Positions 8,551 to 16,627 of a stretch of 64,000 nt of DNA are shown here, one piece after another. A program made the position numbers and the translations under genes. Each line of letters opens with the position of its first letter. The first letter of the stretch is position 1. A model generated the notes under the pieces. It had not been told where the DNA came from, ran no database searches, and was given only the letters and a program-made list of their open reading frames with translations. The stretch is taken from the NCBI GenBank assembly GCA_038235165.1, contig JBBSUG010000008.1, positions 62,001 through 126,000 on the forward strand, in the 5' to 3' direction. Origin of the DNA: GCA-002050365 sp038235165. GTDB lineage: Bacteria; Acidobacteriota; Blastocatellia; Pyrinomonadales; Pyrinomonadaceae.

Positions 8551-9900
8551 TCAATTCGTCCAGTCGGCAAAGGTCTGCCAGAGCAGCCAGATGTTAAGAG
8601 TGGCGATGATGACGGCAATCGTCCACGCCAAAATTTTACACCACAACGGGTTGACGAATTCGCCCATTTTCGCTTTGTCGCCGGTGAACATTACGAGCGG
8701 GAAAACCGCGAACGAAAGCTGCATACTCAAAATTACCTGACTCAGAATCAAAAGTTGTGTCGTTCCCGACGCGCCGTAAAGTAGTGTGACGACGACCGCC
8801 GGAATGATGGCGATGAGGCGCGTAATCAAACGCCGCAGCCACGGACGCAGGCGAATATTCAAAAAGCCTTCCATCACGATTTGTCCGGCGAGCGTTCCGG
8901 TCAGAGTCGAATTTTGTCCTGACGCGAGCAGCGCGACGGCGAACAAACTGCTTGCTCCGGTCACGCCTAAAAGCGGCGTGAGCAGTTTGTAAGCCTCGTC
9001 AATTTCCGCAACTTTAGTGTTGCCGCTCGTATGAAAAACGGCGGCGGCGACGATTAAAATCGCGCCGTTGATGAACAGCGCGAACATCAGCGCGACGGTC
9101 GAATCAATCGTTGCAAACTTGATCGCTTCGCGTTTGCCCGTCGGTGTGCGCTCATAATTGCGCGTTTGGACGACCGACGAATGCAGATAAAGATTATGCG
9201 GCATCACAGTCGCGCCCAAGATGCCGATGGCGATATAAAGCATCGTCGGGTTGGTAATAATCTGCGTGGACGAGATAAAACCGTTGATAATTCCGGCGAC
9301 ATCGGGTTGCGAAAAAAGAATCTCCGCGCCGAAACAGATGCTGATCGTTGCAATCAGCAAAATGACGAGGATTTCGAGCCAGCGAAAACCGCGATTTTGC
9401 AGTAATAGCAAAAGCAGTACGTCAAACGCCGTCAAACACACGCCCCAAATTAACGGAATACCGAATAACAAATTGAGCGCGATTGCCGAACCGATAACCT
9501 CCGCCAAATCGCACGCCGCAATCGCAATCTCGCACAATATCCACAAAACAAAAGAAACCGGCGGACTGTAATTGTCGCGGCACGCCTGCGCCAGATCACG
9601 CCCGGTGACAATTCCCAAACGTAAAGCGAGTGCCTGCAACACAATCGCCATCAAGTTAGAAATCATAATCACCGACAGCAGTGAGTAACCAAACTGCGAG
9701 CCGCCCGCCAAATCCGTCGCCCAGTTGCCGGGGTCCATATAACCGACCGCGACCATATAACCGGGACCGGAAAACGCCAGCAGTTTGCGCCAAAAACCCG
9801 CGCCGTGCGGCACATTTAAAGTCGCATTGGCTTCCGGCAGACTCGGCGGCGACTGTCTGCGCCAACCGTCTGTTGAGGTTTCGATTGCATTTTCACTCAT
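8551..9900 (-). CDS. mntH: Nramp-family divalent metal (Mn2+) transporter
   Basis: The 449-residue protein has about eleven membrane segments and the Nramp metal-site motif DPGNWATD in the first helix (MVAVGYMDPGN). The helix-6 motif MPHNLYLHSS supplies the other metal-binding residues. These proteins bring Mn2+ (and Fe2+) in with protons. The reading frame extends to a GTG at 9966, but that extension would run into the operator palindrome. The ATG at 9900 gives a family-like N-terminus (SENAIETSTDGW). The divergent neighbour is a DtxR/MntR regulator and a matching operator lies between them, which strongly supports Mn-dependent repression. Confidence 0.94.
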   Translation of the reverse strand: MSENAIETSTDGWRRQSPPSLPEANATLNVPHGAGFWRKLLAFSGPGYMVAVGYMDPGNWATDLAGGSQFGYSLLSVIMISNLMAIVLQALALRLGIVTGRDLAQACRDNYSPPVSFVLWILCEIAIAACDLAEVIGSAIALNLLFGIPLIWGVCLTAFDVLLLLLLQNRGFRWLEILVILLIATISICFGAEILFSQPDVAGIINGFISSTQIITNPTMLYIAIGILGATVMPHNLYLHSSVVQTRNYERTPTGKREAIKFATIDSTVALMFALFINGAILIVAAAVFHTSGNTKVAEIDEAYKLLTPLLGVTGASSLFAVALLASGQNSTLTGTLAGQIVMEGFLNIRLRPWLRRLITRLIAIIPAVVVTLLYGASGTTQLLILSQVILSMQLSFAVFPLVMFTGDKAKMGEFVNPLWCKILAWTIAVIIATLNIWLLWQTFADWTN

Positions 9901-9969
9901 ATCAATCAGCAAATAGCCTTTGAAATCAGCATCGGAGCAAAGCCAAAAGTTTAGCTTGTCTAACACTTA

Positions 9970-9987
9970 ATTTAGATCAGTCTAAAT
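9970..9987. promoter_or_regulatory. Putative MntR/DtxR operator between mntH and mntR
   Basis: ATTTAGATCAGTCTAAAT is an inverted repeat with perfect 7-base arms (ATTTAGA/TCTAAAT) and a 4-base centre. It lies 70 bases before the mntH start and 60 bases before the mntR start. Size, symmetry and TTAG/CTAA half-sites match the general form of DtxR/MntR-family operators, so it probably controls both genes. Binding by MntR is inferred. Confidence 0.75.
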
Positions 9988-10047
9988 CAGGATTTTTGAA
10001 ATGTAAAGTGTTATCATTTATGCTGTGTCTTGTTCAGCAAAAAGATT

Positions 10048-10740
10048 ATGACGACAACGGAAAATTCGGTTCACGGAAAAATCGGTCACAATATTACGCC
10101 GATTATTGAAGATTATTTGAAGGCGATTTACACTTTGGAACAGCGCGAAGGGCAGGTTCGCACAGTCGCGCTGGCGGAAGTTTTGAGCGTCAAACCGCCG
10201 ACCGTGACAGCGATGTTAAAAACGCTTTCCAACTTTAAGTTTATCGAATATGAACCTTATCGGGGCGTTGAATTAACCGAAAAAGGAAGGCTGATCGCGC
10301 TCGAAATCGTGCGGCATCATCGCTTAATCGAACTTTATTTGGTCGAAGCCCTAGGTTTTTCGTGGGACGAAGTTCACGCGGAAGCCGAAGTTTTGGAACA
10401 TTTTATCTCTGAAAAACTCGAAGCCCGCATCGCCGAATATCTGGGGAATCCGACACACGACCCGCACGGCGACCCGATTCCGGCTCTGGACGGCACGATG
10501 CCCGATCATTCGATAATTTCACTGGCTGAATCACCGGAAAAGACAGATTATTTGATAACCCGCGTCGCCACACAGAATTCGGAAAAACTGCGCTATTTGG
10601 CAGATTTGGGATTAATTCCGGGTGAGCGCGTCAAGATTTTGGCAAAAGCCCCGTTTGACGGACCGATCACGGTCGAAGTCGGCGGGCAAATTCACGCTCT
10701 CGACAACCGTCTGGCACGAACGATTATCGTCGAGGATTAG
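10048..10740 (+). CDS. mntR: DtxR-family metal-dependent transcriptional regulator (MntR-like)
   Basis: The 230-residue protein shows the three-domain DtxR layout. It has an N-terminal winged helix (IEDYLKAIYTLEQ to VTAMLKTLSNFKFIEYEPYRGVELTEKG), a metal-binding dimerisation domain (IVRHHRLIELYLVEALG and HAEAEVLEHFISEKLEARI, holding the usual His/Glu/Cys-type ligands) and a C-terminal SH3/FeoA-like domain from about residue 160. With bound Mn2+ or Fe2+ it would repress mntH. The frame opens with a TTG at 10030, but the ATG at 10048 gives a better start. Mn rather than Fe specificity is inferred from the divergent mntH. Confidence 0.9.
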   Translation: MTTTENSVHGKIGHNITPIIEDYLKAIYTLEQREGQVRTVALAEVLSVKPPTVTAMLKTLSNFKFIEYEPYRGVELTEKGRLIALEIVRHHRLIELYLVEALGFSWDEVHAEAEVLEHFISEKLEARIAEYLGNPTHDPHGDPIPALDGTMPDHSIISLAESPEKTDYLITRVATQNSEKLRYLADLGLIPGERVKILAKAPFDGPITVEVGGQIHALDNRLARTIIVED

Positions 10741-10868
10741 CCGGAGAGCGCAAACTGGAAATTTCAGCTGCGTTTTACAATCAACTTCTCAAAAGTTGTA
10801 GAATAGTTTAAAGAAGTAAATATTACGAGAAGCTGATTTTCAAAAATCATTAAGCCGTTACCCAAAAA

Positions 10869-12731
10869 ATGTCCGTCGAAACACCGAAAAACGAAGAAGA
10901 AACGATTGAAAAAACTTACGATTTGCGCGTCACAAAACGTCTGCTTCGGTATCTCAAACCGTACTGGCGGTTGGCGGCGGTCGCGCTCGTGCTGACTTTT
11001 ATCACCAATATTTTGGTCAGTTTGCAGCCCTATTTCACCAAAGTTGCGGTTGACGATTTTATTACGCCGCGAAAAACAGACGGCATCTGGCTGTTCGCGT
11101 TCCTGTTTTTCTGTCTGTTTCTTTTTCGTTTTATTTTCTCTTATGTTCAGGAAATACTGCTCAATATCGTCGGGCAAAAAGTGATGTTCGATTTGCGAAC
11201 GCAGATTTTCACCAAACTTCAGGAACAGGAAGTCGCCTACTACGACAAAAATCCGGTCGGGCGCGTGATTACGCGTATCACTTCCGATGTTGACGCGCTC
11301 AACGAACTTTTTACCTCCGGCGTGATTGATGTGCTGGGCGATTTGGTGATTATTTTCGCTATTATCGGGATGATGTTCTGGCTCGACTGGAAGCTCGCGC
11401 TGATTTCGCTGATTACCGTGCCGATTTTATTTGCGGCGACTAACTGGTTCAGAAAACACGCCCGCGACGGTTTTGACAAAGTGCGAACGCGCACCGCCAA
11501 ACTCAACGCTTTTTTGCAGGAACATATTTCGGGAGCGCAGACGGTTCAGCTTTTCAACGCCGAACGCAAGGCGCAGGACAATTTCCACGAGATCAACGAC
11601 GAATACCGCGATGCAAACCTCGAAACGATTTATTACTATTCAATTTTCTATCCGCTCGTCGATTTTATCGGCGCAATCGGCATTGCGCTGGTGATTTGGG
11701 CGGGCGGTTATATGATTTTGACCGACGTTTCGGCGAACGGAACGGCTCTGACCATCGGCATTGTCATTGCTTTTATTCAATATTCGCAGCAGCTTTTTCA
11801 GCCGATTCGGGATTTGTCCGATAAATTCAACGTGTTGCAGGCGGCAATCGTCGCCTCGCACCGCATTTTTCTCTTGCTCGATCTGCCGGTTGAAATAAAA
11901 ACGCCGGAAAAACCGAAGAAAACAGGAAAAGCCGTCGGTAAAATCGAATTTCAAAATGTGTGGTTTGCCTATAAAGATGACGATTACGTTTTAAAGAACG
12001 TCTCATTTTCGATTGATGTCGGCGAATCAATTGCGCTGGTCGGTCACACCGGGTCGGGAAAAACAACTGTGACCAATCTTTTGATGCGCTTTTACGATGT
12101 GCAGAAAGGGAAAATCACACTTGACGGCGTTGATCTGCGCGATTGGGATTTGGAGAGTCTGCGGGCAAATTTCGCCGTCGTTCTACAGGACGTTTTTCTT
12201 TTTTCCGGTTCGCTTGCCGATAATATCAGGCTCGGCAACAAAGAAATTTCCGACGAAAAAATCGTCTGGGCGGCACGGGAAGTTCACGCCGACGAATTTA
12301 TTGATAAATTGCCGGAAGGATATAATTCATTGGTCAAAGAACGCGGCGCGGGGCTTTCCGTCGGGCAGAAGCAGCTTGTTTCATTTGCCCGTGCGCTCGC
12401 TTTCGAGCCTTCGATTCTAGTATTGGACGAAGCGACGAGTTCGATTGATACAGAAACCGAGCAGTTGATTCAGCAGGCGGTTGACCGCGTGATGCAGTCG
12501 AGAACTTCGCTGATCGTCGCGCACCGGCTTTCCACTGTGCAAAAATGTGATAGAATTCTAGTCTTCCATCATGGCGAACTGCGTGAAGCGGGAACGCACA
12601 ACGAACTCTTGGGCGAGCGCGGACTTTACTGGCGGCTTTATCAACTGCAATACGTCGAAGAAAATGTCGAAAATCTGCCGGTGAACGTCGAAAATCAAAA
12701 TTTAAGTTTGGAATCCGGCAGCGTCGGCTGA
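10869..12731 (+). CDS. ABC exporter half-transporter (MsbA/MdlB-like, permease fused to ATPase)
   Basis: The 620-residue protein fuses a six-helix exporter membrane domain (about 35-320) to one ATPase domain. The ATPase has Walker A GHTGSGKT, the Q-loop VLQDVFLFSG, a modified signature LSVGQKQ and Walker B ILVLDEATSSID with a following H-loop (VAHRLST). It would act as a homodimer moving lipids, drugs or peptides out of the cytoplasm. The start ATG has no clear Shine-Dalgarno site. The C-terminal tail (ENVENLPVNVENQNLSLES) is hydrophilic and unusual. The substrate cannot be predicted; the stand-alone location offers no help. Confidence 0.9.
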   Translation: MSVETPKNEEETIEKTYDLRVTKRLLRYLKPYWRLAAVALVLTFITNILVSLQPYFTKVAVDDFITPRKTDGIWLFAFLFFCLFLFRFIFSYVQEILLNIVGQKVMFDLRTQIFTKLQEQEVAYYDKNPVGRVITRITSDVDALNELFTSGVIDVLGDLVIIFAIIGMMFWLDWKLALISLITVPILFAATNWFRKHARDGFDKVRTRTAKLNAFLQEHISGAQTVQLFNAERKAQDNFHEINDEYRDANLETIYYYSIFYPLVDFIGAIGIALVIWAGGYMILTDVSANGTALTIGIVIAFIQYSQQLFQPIRDLSDKFNVLQAAIVASHRIFLLLDLPVEIKTPEKPKKTGKAVGKIEFQNVWFAYKDDDYVLKNVSFSIDVGESIALVGHTGSGKTTVTNLLMRFYDVQKGKITLDGVDLRDWDLESLRANFAVVLQDVFLFSGSLADNIRLGNKEISDEKIVWAAREVHADEFIDKLPEGYNSLVKERGAGLSVGQKQLVSFARALAFEPSILVLDEATSSIDTETEQLIQQAVDRVMQSRTSLIVAHRLSTVQKCDRILVFHHGELREAGTHNELLGERGLYWRLYQLQYVEENVENLPVNVENQNLSLESGSVG

Positions 12732-12808
12732 CTAACTTTTATTTAACGGTCACTTTGATAAAGCAACTGGAAAAGTTGTCAACAATTATTTATAATAACG
12801 GCTAAAAA

Positions 12809-13816
12809 ATGTCCCCGGAAGCAATAAAACAACAAGATTTACTGGAACAATGTGAGAGTTTAATGGATGAACTTTTCACGGGTTGTGTCGAAACTGCGCC
12901 GAACTTTGGTGTTTTGCTTGATTGTTTCAAAAAATCTCTCCGCAAATCTCTCCGCAAATATATTTCCGTCAACTCTTCGGAAACCGTGACGATTACTGAA
13001 CTCGATGAGTTTTTGCGGCAAATTCAGGCTGATGATTTATTTTTGGCATTGGCGTGTGCTAACGGCAGCGAACGGGCGTGGTGGGAATTTGACCAGCAGC
13101 ACCGCAGTTATTTGGAGCGTGTCGCCCGCCATTTGGCGCGAACCGAAATTGACGCGCAGGAAGTTGTTGACACGGTTTACGTCGAACTTTACGGTACGCG
13201 GGTTGTTGACGGTGAACGTGTCTCTAAATTTTCATCATACAGCGGACGCGGCAGTTTGCGCGGCTGGCTGCGAACCGTGATCTGGCATTCGCTCGTAGAT
13301 TTGCACCGCGCCAGTCACGACGAAGTATCTTTGGACGAGATGACGGAAACGGTTGGCGAAGGCTACACACACGCCAGTTTTGCCGAAACGAAACTGGGCG
13401 GCGAATGCGAAATGATTGATCAAATCGCCAAAGAAAGGTATCGCAAAGCGACGCTGACGGCAATTGAAAATGCTTTTGCGGATTTGGACGACCACGAAAA
13501 ACTGCTGCTGCTTTATTACCACGTCGAGAATCTCAAACTGCGCGAAATCGCCAGAATCGTGGAAGATACCGATTCGCCTTTGCGCGGCTGGTTTCAGAGA
13601 AAATCTGCCAATCGTGAGAAAAATCCCGCCAGCCGCATCCACGAGTCAACCGTGATGAGGTGGCTGGAAAAAAGTTACGGGAAAGTTTTAAGTTCTTTTC
13701 GCGGGGAACTTCAAAAAACGCATAAGTTAAGCGAAAAAGAAATCGAAATATGTTTGGAACTCGCCACGCAAGACCTTGCTAGTCCTGATCTTTACCGCAA
13801 TTTAATGACAACTTAA
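12809..13816 (+). CDS. ECF-like RNA polymerase sigma factor
   Basis: The central and C-terminal parts of this 335-residue protein look like an extracytoplasmic-function sigma factor. Region 2 is LACANGSERAWWEFDQQHRS to ARTEIDAQEVVDTVYVELY plus FSSYSGRGSLRGWLRTVIW. Region 4 is LDDHEKLLLLYYHVENLKLREIARIV followed by HESTVMRWLEKSY. The N-terminal roughly 75 residues are extra and contain an in-frame 12-base duplication (KSLRKSLRK). Region 4 holds a long insert (DTDSPLRGWFQRKSANREKNP), which is longer than usual. The zinc-finger gene 116 bases downstream is a likely regulator. Target promoters are unknown. Confidence 0.85.
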   Translation: MSPEAIKQQDLLEQCESLMDELFTGCVETAPNFGVLLDCFKKSLRKSLRKYISVNSSETVTITELDEFLRQIQADDLFLALACANGSERAWWEFDQQHRSYLERVARHLARTEIDAQEVVDTVYVELYGTRVVDGERVSKFSSYSGRGSLRGWLRTVIWHSLVDLHRASHDEVSLDEMTETVGEGYTHASFAETKLGGECEMIDQIAKERYRKATLTAIENAFADLDDHEKLLLLYYHVENLKLREIARIVEDTDSPLRGWFQRKSANREKNPASRIHESTVMRWLEKSYGKVLSSFRGELQKTHKLSEKEIEICLELATQDLASPDLYRNLMTT

Positions 13817-13858
13817 GTCATCAATCGCACATCAATAAAAAATACTTGGAAACGCGTG

Positions 13859-13891
13859 AATATTTGCAAAATTAAATATTATGCAAATATT
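13859..13891. promoter_or_regulatory. Perfect 10-bp inverted repeat before the anti-sigma gene
   Basis: AATATTTGCA (13859-13868) and TGCAAATATT (13882-13891) are perfect inverted copies separated by 13 AT-rich bases, between the sigma factor and its putative partner. It could be a protein-binding site; it lacks a T-tract and does not look like a terminator. Confidence 0.45.
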
Positions 13892-13932
13892 GGACGCGAC
13901 TCTCGTCTTTAACTCGGGAGGCTGAAATAGCA

Positions 13933-14355
13933 ATGGAAAATAATAGTCAAATTAAATCGGAAGTGACAAATATCGAGAAAGTGCTGCAAAGTTATCTGCG
14001 TCTGAAAGCCAATTCCGACACCGTAACTACTGAGGGACAGCATTTGGATCAGGACGCGCTGACGGCTTTTGTCGAAGGCAGTTTAACGCGTCGGGAAACG
14101 CCGCCCATCGTCAATCATTTAGTAAAATGTTCATTTTGCCGCCATATTACGGCAGAACTCGTTAGGTTGGATTTGGCTTTTGCGGACAATGAAGATGTTT
14201 TCGCAGTCACTGAACTACAGTCGTCGAAAGTTTCGGAAGTGTTGAGCGGATTGCTGACGCGCATCTTCGGAAACAGCGACAATGCCGTTTTCGCTCATCA
14301 GGAAAAAGATGAAGAGACGGACGAAACCGATAAACTGGAAAAAGACAAAAAATAG
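13933..14355 (+). CDS. Putative zinc-finger anti-sigma factor (soluble)
   Basis: The 140-residue protein contains HLVKCSFCRH near residues 67-76, which fits the H-x3-C-x2-C signature of zinc-binding anti-sigma (ZAS / zf-HC2) domains. It follows an ECF-like sigma gene in the same orientation, the usual sigma/anti-sigma order. Unlike most members it has no membrane helix after the finger, and it ends in a highly acidic/basic tail (EKDEETDETDKLEKDKK), so it would be cytoplasmic. GGGAGG 11 bases before the ATG is a good ribosome site. The anti-sigma role is inferred from motif plus context. Confidence 0.7.
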   Translation: MENNSQIKSEVTNIEKVLQSYLRLKANSDTVTTEGQHLDQDALTAFVEGSLTRRETPPIVNHLVKCSFCRHITAELVRLDLAFADNEDVFAVTELQSSKVSEVLSGLLTRIFGNSDNAVFAHQEKDEETDETDKLEKDKK

Positions 14356-14371
14356 AACATTACGGACGAAT

Positions 14372-14428
14372 AAAAAAACCGGTTGTTGGCTGATACAGCA
14401 TAAGCTGTTTGCAGCATCCGGTTTTTTT
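14372..14428 (+). terminator. Terminator after the sigma/anti-sigma pair
   Basis: AAAAAACCGG at the left and CCGGTTTTTTT at the right close a long hairpin containing GCTGATACAGCATAAGCTG, ending in seven T residues. It lies 17 bases after the anti-sigma stop. Confidence 0.75.
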
Positions 14429-14563
14429 CGCGTTTAAAGTTACATAAAAATTCAAGAATAACGCCAAAAATCGCGCTTATATTGTTTAAGGCTATATTTT
14501 CCGCATCGTAAGAGTTACAATATTGACAGACCCAATAGATTTATTGGCTGGAGATTATAAACT

Positions 14564-15199
14564 TTGTCAGAAAACAAGCAAGATTGTCTGCCGACAACGC
14601 ACCCGATCACCGTGAAAAGAATTGCCGTAGCAAATCTGCCGACGCAAATCGGCGCATTTAAGATCGCCGGTTACCAATCATTAAACAGCAGCGAAGAATT
14701 CGTCGTTTTGTTCAAAGGTGAAATAAGAAAAGAAACGCCGACGCTCGTCAGAATTCATTCCCAATGTTTAACGGGCGATGTTTTCGGTTCCATCAAATGC
14801 GACTGCGGACTTCAGTTAAAAGAAGCGATGGAACTGATCGAAGCCGCCGGGTGCGGTGCTATCGTTTATCAGCAACAGGAAGGACGCGGCATCGGCATCA
14901 TCAACAAGATTCGCGCTTACGCTCTCCAGGACGAAGGAGCCGATACGGTTGAAGCCAATGAACAGTTGGGTTTCGCCGTTGATGCCCGCAATTATCAGCA
15001 GTGTGCCGAAATCCTTTTTGACCTGGGGCTGTGCAAAGTTCGGATGATGTCGAATAACCCGGACAAAATAAAGGCTCTGGAAGAAGCCGGACTGCAAGTT
15101 GTCGAACGTGTCCCGATTGAGGTCGAATCGGAAGAACCCGCCGCCCATTATATGCGAACAAAGAAGGAAAAGCTGGGGCATTTGCTTGACATCAATTAA
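14564..15199 (+). CDS. ribA: GTP cyclohydrolase II (riboflavin biosynthesis)
   Basis: This 211-residue enzyme opens the imidazole ring of GTP, the first committed step to riboflavin. The zinc ligands Cys68, Cys79 and Cys81 are present in SQCLTGDVFGSIKCDCG, and the GTP/catalytic motif is QQEGRGIG. It contains only the cyclohydrolase II domain, not the RibB fusion common in many bacteria. It starts with TTG: there is no upstream in-frame ATG, the next ATG lies after the zinc motif, and GGAG is placed 10 bases before the TTG. No FMN riboswitch-like sequence is visible in the 208-base leader. Confidence 0.93.
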   Translation: MSENKQDCLPTTHPITVKRIAVANLPTQIGAFKIAGYQSLNSSEEFVVLFKGEIRKETPTLVRIHSQCLTGDVFGSIKCDCGLQLKEAMELIEAAGCGAIVYQQQEGRGIGIINKIRAYALQDEGADTVEANEQLGFAVDARNYQQCAEILFDLGLCKVRMMSNNPDKIKALEEAGLQVVERVPIEVESEEPAAHYMRTKKEKLGHLLDIN

Positions 15200-15258
15200 G
15201 TTCTTATGTCATATTCTTAGCCCATACCGCAAGTAAAATTAAAAAGAGGATTGAGTAT

Positions 15259-16308
15259 ATGAAAACACTTAAACTGTTCAAAAACTGTTTTGTTTTGTTG
15301 TGCGTCGGCTTTGTCGTGCTGTTTTCACTTTCCCAAAGTGCTTCAGCAATCGGCGGCAAACGACAGTCGGGCAATACGATCAGCGGCTATATATTCGGCA
15401 CCCAGCGTCAGCCGCAAGCTAATATTAACGTCGAACTAACCGACGATTTTTCGCGCACGATAGATCGGGTTCAAACCAATTCTTCTGGACGATATGTTTT
15501 CGGTCGTCTTTCTTCAGGAAAATATCGAGTAAAAGTTTTGCCCTACACGACGAACTACGAAGAGCAAACACAGGAAGTGGAAATAATTAATTATTCCCGA
15601 CAGTCATCCGGTGGTCAGGTTGTCAGGGGCGGATTCGACAATTCACAACTGGATTTTTATCTGAGAGTTAGAAAGGGAGTTGACCCGGCAGCCGTCAACG
15701 GCGTTATTTTCGCCCAGGAAATTCCCAAAGAAGCGCGGGCTAAATTCGATGCAGGTGTGGCAAACATCAATCTCAAAAAAAATCAGGAAGGATTAAATGA
15801 CATTAAATCCGCAATTGAAATATTTCCAAGTTACTTTGATGCGCTGATTCTTCTTGGCAATGAGTACATTAAGTTAAATTATCATCAGCCGGCACAAGTG
15901 ATTTTGACTAAAGCAGTTGAAGTAAATCCGCAGAGTTACAGCGGCTGGTACGGTCTTGCCTACGCCGACTATTCACTCAATCAACCGGCTGAAGCCGCAA
16001 CTGCGTTAGCCAAAGCCATTAACTTAAATCCGGCATCGGTAGATGCGCTTCTGCTCAACGGCATATTATTAAAACAGCAGAAAAAGTATGACGAATGCTT
16101 AGTGCAGTTGAAAAAGGCAAAGGAAATTGCCAAAGGAGCGGTTCCCGAAATAAACTGGCAAATGGCACTGCTCTACGCCAATAATATGAAAGAATATACC
16201 AAGGCAGCCGACGAATTGGAAGTGTTCCTGAAAGCGCAGCCGGACACTAAAGATTCTGAAATGATCAAAAAGCTGATTACGACTTTTAGAGAGAAAGCCA
16301 AAAAATAG
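15259..16308 (+). CDS. Secreted TPR protein with carboxypeptidase-regulatory-like domain
   Basis: This 349-residue protein has a signal peptide (hydrophobic core about 10-27, likely cleavage after SASA near residue 30). A beta-sandwich carboxypeptidase-regulatory-like domain follows at about 38-120 (TISGYIFGTQRQPQANINVEL, SSGRYVFGRLSSGKYRV). Residues 155-345 hold TPR-like helical repeats, including YFDALILLGNEYIKLNY and SYSGWYGLAYADYSLNQ. It is probably a periplasmic protein-interaction scaffold. It lies before an Oar-like receptor that also starts with a regulatory-like domain, but a structured terminator separates them. Confidence 0.8.
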   Translation: MKTLKLFKNCFVLLCVGFVVLFSLSQSASAIGGKRQSGNTISGYIFGTQRQPQANINVELTDDFSRTIDRVQTNSSGRYVFGRLSSGKYRVKVLPYTTNYEEQTQEVEIINYSRQSSGGQVVRGGFDNSQLDFYLRVRKGVDPAAVNGVIFAQEIPKEARAKFDAGVANINLKKNQEGLNDIKSAIEIFPSYFDALILLGNEYIKLNYHQPAQVILTKAVEVNPQSYSGWYGLAYADYSLNQPAEAATALAKAINLNPASVDALLLNGILLKQQKKYDECLVQLKKAKEIAKGAVPEINWQMALLYANNMKEYTKAADELEVFLKAQPDTKDSEMIKKLITTFREKAKK

Positions 16309-16357
16309 TCTGCTTCTCATAATTTTGTCTTTAAGTATATAAGAAAGACGGATCAAC

Positions 16358-16430
16358 AAAAAACTTTCATATTTTTGTAAGTTAAATCCATTAATATGGA
16401 TTTAACAACTATAATATGAAAGTTTTTTTT
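16358..16430 (+). terminator. Large two-part hairpin with T-tract after the TPR gene
   Basis: An outer stem (AAAAACTTTCATATT with AATATGAAAGTTTTT) encloses a perfect inner stem GTTAAATCCA/TGGATTTAAC (16381-16390 with 16397-16406). It ends in eight or more T residues. It fits a rho-independent terminator, though the two nested stems are larger than usual. Confidence 0.7.
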
Positions 16431-16627
16431 TACCTGTTACACACTCTTTTTGTTGATAAATAAAGACTTACCGCCACATTAAATAAATAATCAAATGGTG
16501 GCATCATTCTTGCGATAAAAAATTAAGAATCATTATGTGAATGGTTATTAACTAAATAGAAATGTTCGTTAAGTCGTTCATATAACACAAATCAATTAAC
16601 TAAATTAAATTAGACGGAGAAATTAAT
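16431..16627 (+). promoter_or_regulatory. AT-rich leader of the TonB-dependent receptor with clear ribosome site
   Basis: About 200 AT-rich bases without coding potential lead to GGAG at 16616-16619, nine bases before the ATG at 16628. A promoter must lie here because a terminator ends the preceding gene, but no confident -35/-10 pair was picked. Confidence 0.45.

Noticed and set aside
14430..14563. FMN riboswitch before ribA
   Set aside because: The leader lacks the conserved RFN-element sequence and folding pattern.
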